DNA from: an uncultured Rhodospirillales bacterium
GTDB taxonomy: Bacteria > Pseudomonadota > Alphaproteobacteria > Rhodospirillales > UBA2165
Direction of reading: 5' to 3'
Length of the DNA stretch: 64,000 bases
Assembly (NCBI GenBank): GCA_913055735.1
Contig: CAJXKD010000002.1
Coordinates: 310,001-374,000, forward strand
Below are positions 63,136 through 64,000 of this stretch, one piece after another. The first letter of the stretch is position 1; every line of letters starts with the position of its first letter. A program made the position numbers and the translations under genes. The notes under the pieces were generated by a model. The model made no database searches. It was not told the DNA's origin and was given only the letters and a program-made list of their open reading frames with translations.

Positions 63136-64000
63136 ATGACCAAAACACCTCTTCTGGACACCGTTACCGATCCCAGCGAAATCCGTGATTTTTCGCTCGA
63201 CCAGCTCAAGCAGTTGGCCGAAGAAGTGCGGACGGAGACCGTCGATACGGTCTCCATCACCGGCGGACACCTGGGGGCGAGCCTCGGCGTGGTCGAGCTG
63301 ACCGTAGCGCTGCACCATGTGTTCGATACACCGCGCGACCGGCTGATCTGGGATGTCAGCCATCAGGCCTATCCTCACAAAATTCTGACCGGGCGCCGCG
63401 ACCGTATACGCACCCTGCGGCAGGGTGGCGGTTTGTCGGGTTTCACCAAACGGACGGAAAGCGAATACGACCCGTTCGGCGCGGCGCATAGCTCCACGTC
63501 CATTTCGGCGGGGCTCGGCATGGCGGTGGCGCGCGATTTGAGCGGTGGCAGCAACAACGTCATCAGTGTCATCGGCGACGGCGCCATGAGTGCCGGCATG
63601 GCCTACGAGGCGATGAACAACGCCGGTTCCATGGACAGCCGTCTGGTCGTCATCCTCAACGACAATGACATGTCTATCGCGCCGGCGGTGGGGGCGATGA
63701 GCGCTTATCTCTCGCGTCTGATTTCGTCGAAGCCGTACCGGTCGATTCGCCACTTCGCCAAGGAAATGGCGAGCAAGTTTCCCCGCCGCCTGGAAATGAC
63801 GGCCCGGCGTGCGGAGGAATATGCGCGCGGCATCTTGACCGGTGGGACGCTGTTCGAGGAATTGGGGTTCTTCTATGTCGGCCCCATCGACGGACACAAC
63901 ATCGAACATCTGTTGCCGGTGTTGAAGAACCTCCGCGATTCGGACGAGCAGGGGCCGGTTCTGCTGCATATCGTTACCGAGAAAGGCCATGGCTATAAGC
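63136..64000 (+). CDS. dxs: 1-deoxy-D-xylulose-5-phosphate synthase, N-terminal part (cut by window edge)
   Basis: First enzyme of the MEP isoprenoid pathway, thiamine-diphosphate dependent; its product also feeds PLP synthesis through pdxA. The visible 288 residues begin [20 protein letters not shown] and include [29 protein letters not shown], the ThDP motif [18 protein letters not shown] and GPIDGHN. The reading frame stays open to the right edge. It lies 118 bases after ispA. Confidence 0.95.
   Translation, partial: MTKTPLLDTVTDPSEIRDFSLDQLKQLAEEVRTETVDTVSITGGHLGASLGVVELTVALHHVFDTPRDRLIWDVSHQAYPHKILTGRRDRIRTLRQGGGLSGFTKRTESEYDPFGAAHSSTSISAGLGMAVARDLSGGSNNVISVIGDGAMSAGMAYEAMNNAGSMDSRLVVILNDNDMSIAPAVGAMSAYLSRLISSKPYRSIRHFAKEMASKFPRRLEMTARRAEEYARGILTGGTLFEELGFFYVGPIDGHNIEHLLPVLKNLRDSDEQGPVLLHIVTEKGHGYK

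Noticed and set aside
1..64000. CRISPR arrays, rRNA or tRNA genes
   Set aside because: No regularly spaced repeats and no tRNA-like cloverleaf or rRNA sequence noticed in any intergenic stretch on reading; a tRNAscan or Infernal run was not possible.

Overview
The window reads as a gene-dense chromosomal segment of an alphaproteobacterium, most likely of the Rhodospirillales in the broad sense. The evidence is gene order and protein families: fabF-mltG-yicC-gmk, lptF-lptG-lptD-surA-pdxA-rsmA, purM/purN divergent from DUF2066-phosphatidyltransferase-perM-hdaA, ppk-ppx next to rnd, a zinc-ribbon DinB, an EipB (DUF1849) protein, and histone-deacetylase-like gene-xseB-ispA-dxs. Base composition is GC-rich throughout except one AT-rich stretch near 52.95-53.36 kb. 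I see no rRNA, tRNA, insertion sequence, prophage or CRISPR array. The genus cannot be fixed from this window.

Layout. 0-7.4 kb: start of rpsF, then the type II fatty-acid synthesis block fabD-fabG-acpP-fabF with mltG, an SDR gene on the other strand, yicC and gmk. 7.4-15 kb: a minus-strand envelope operon, in transcription order lptF, lptG, lptD, surA, pdxA, rsmA. 15-18.9 kb: minus-strand metabolic genes (FAD-linked 2-hydroxyacid dehydrogenase, tsaC/sua5, cysQ, cupin). 18.9-22.7 kb: the poorly understood AmmeMemoRadiSam set, with a MEMO-AMMECR1 fusion divergent from its radical SAM enzyme, then a UPF0104 membrane protein. 22.8-26.2 kb: pepA, a SIMPL-domain protein, holC, ndk. 26.2-31.6 kb: purN/purM divergent from DUF2066, CDP-alcohol phosphatidyltransferase, AI-2E family transporter and hdaA. 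31.6-38.2 kb: a non-canonical SDR, an ArnT-like glycosyltransferase, a multi-PAS GGDEF-EAL protein and sixA. 38.3-47.8 kb: ppk, ppx, rnd, a methyltransferase, a metallophosphoesterase, a RutE-like nitroreductase, aspS. 47.8-54.5 kb: an unknown protein, a diguanylate cyclase, EipB, a dinB-ROK kinase operon, a small unknown protein, an orphan helical protein and an ArsR regulator. 54.6-60.5 kb: a minus-strand RND efflux operon whose last gene is a winged-helix/PAS regulator. 60.8-64 kb: deacetylase-like gene, xseB, ispA and the 5' part of dxs (isoprenoid synthesis).

The main points for a second look are these. (1) purM has no ATG, GTG or TTG able to encode its conserved N-terminus, but has an in-frame ATT five bases after a perfect GGAGG. 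(2) An exact alphaproteobacterial LexA box (GTTC-N7-GTTC) lies just before the ROK kinase-dinB operon, which suggests an SOS-controlled sugar kinase. (3) The RND membrane fusion protein carries three copies of a 32-residue charged helical module outside its normal core. (4) The AmmeMemoRadiSam system is present with a fused A/B protein. (5) A hairpin covers the Shine-Dalgarno of a small unknown protein that has its own terminator. (6) A perfect 11-bp hairpin lies in the first codons of a methyltransferase. (7) lptF looks leaderless.

Start codons here are often not ATG: GTG for rpsF, pdxA and the phosphatidyltransferase; TTG for yicC, cysQ, ispA and the membrane fusion protein; probably ATT for purM.
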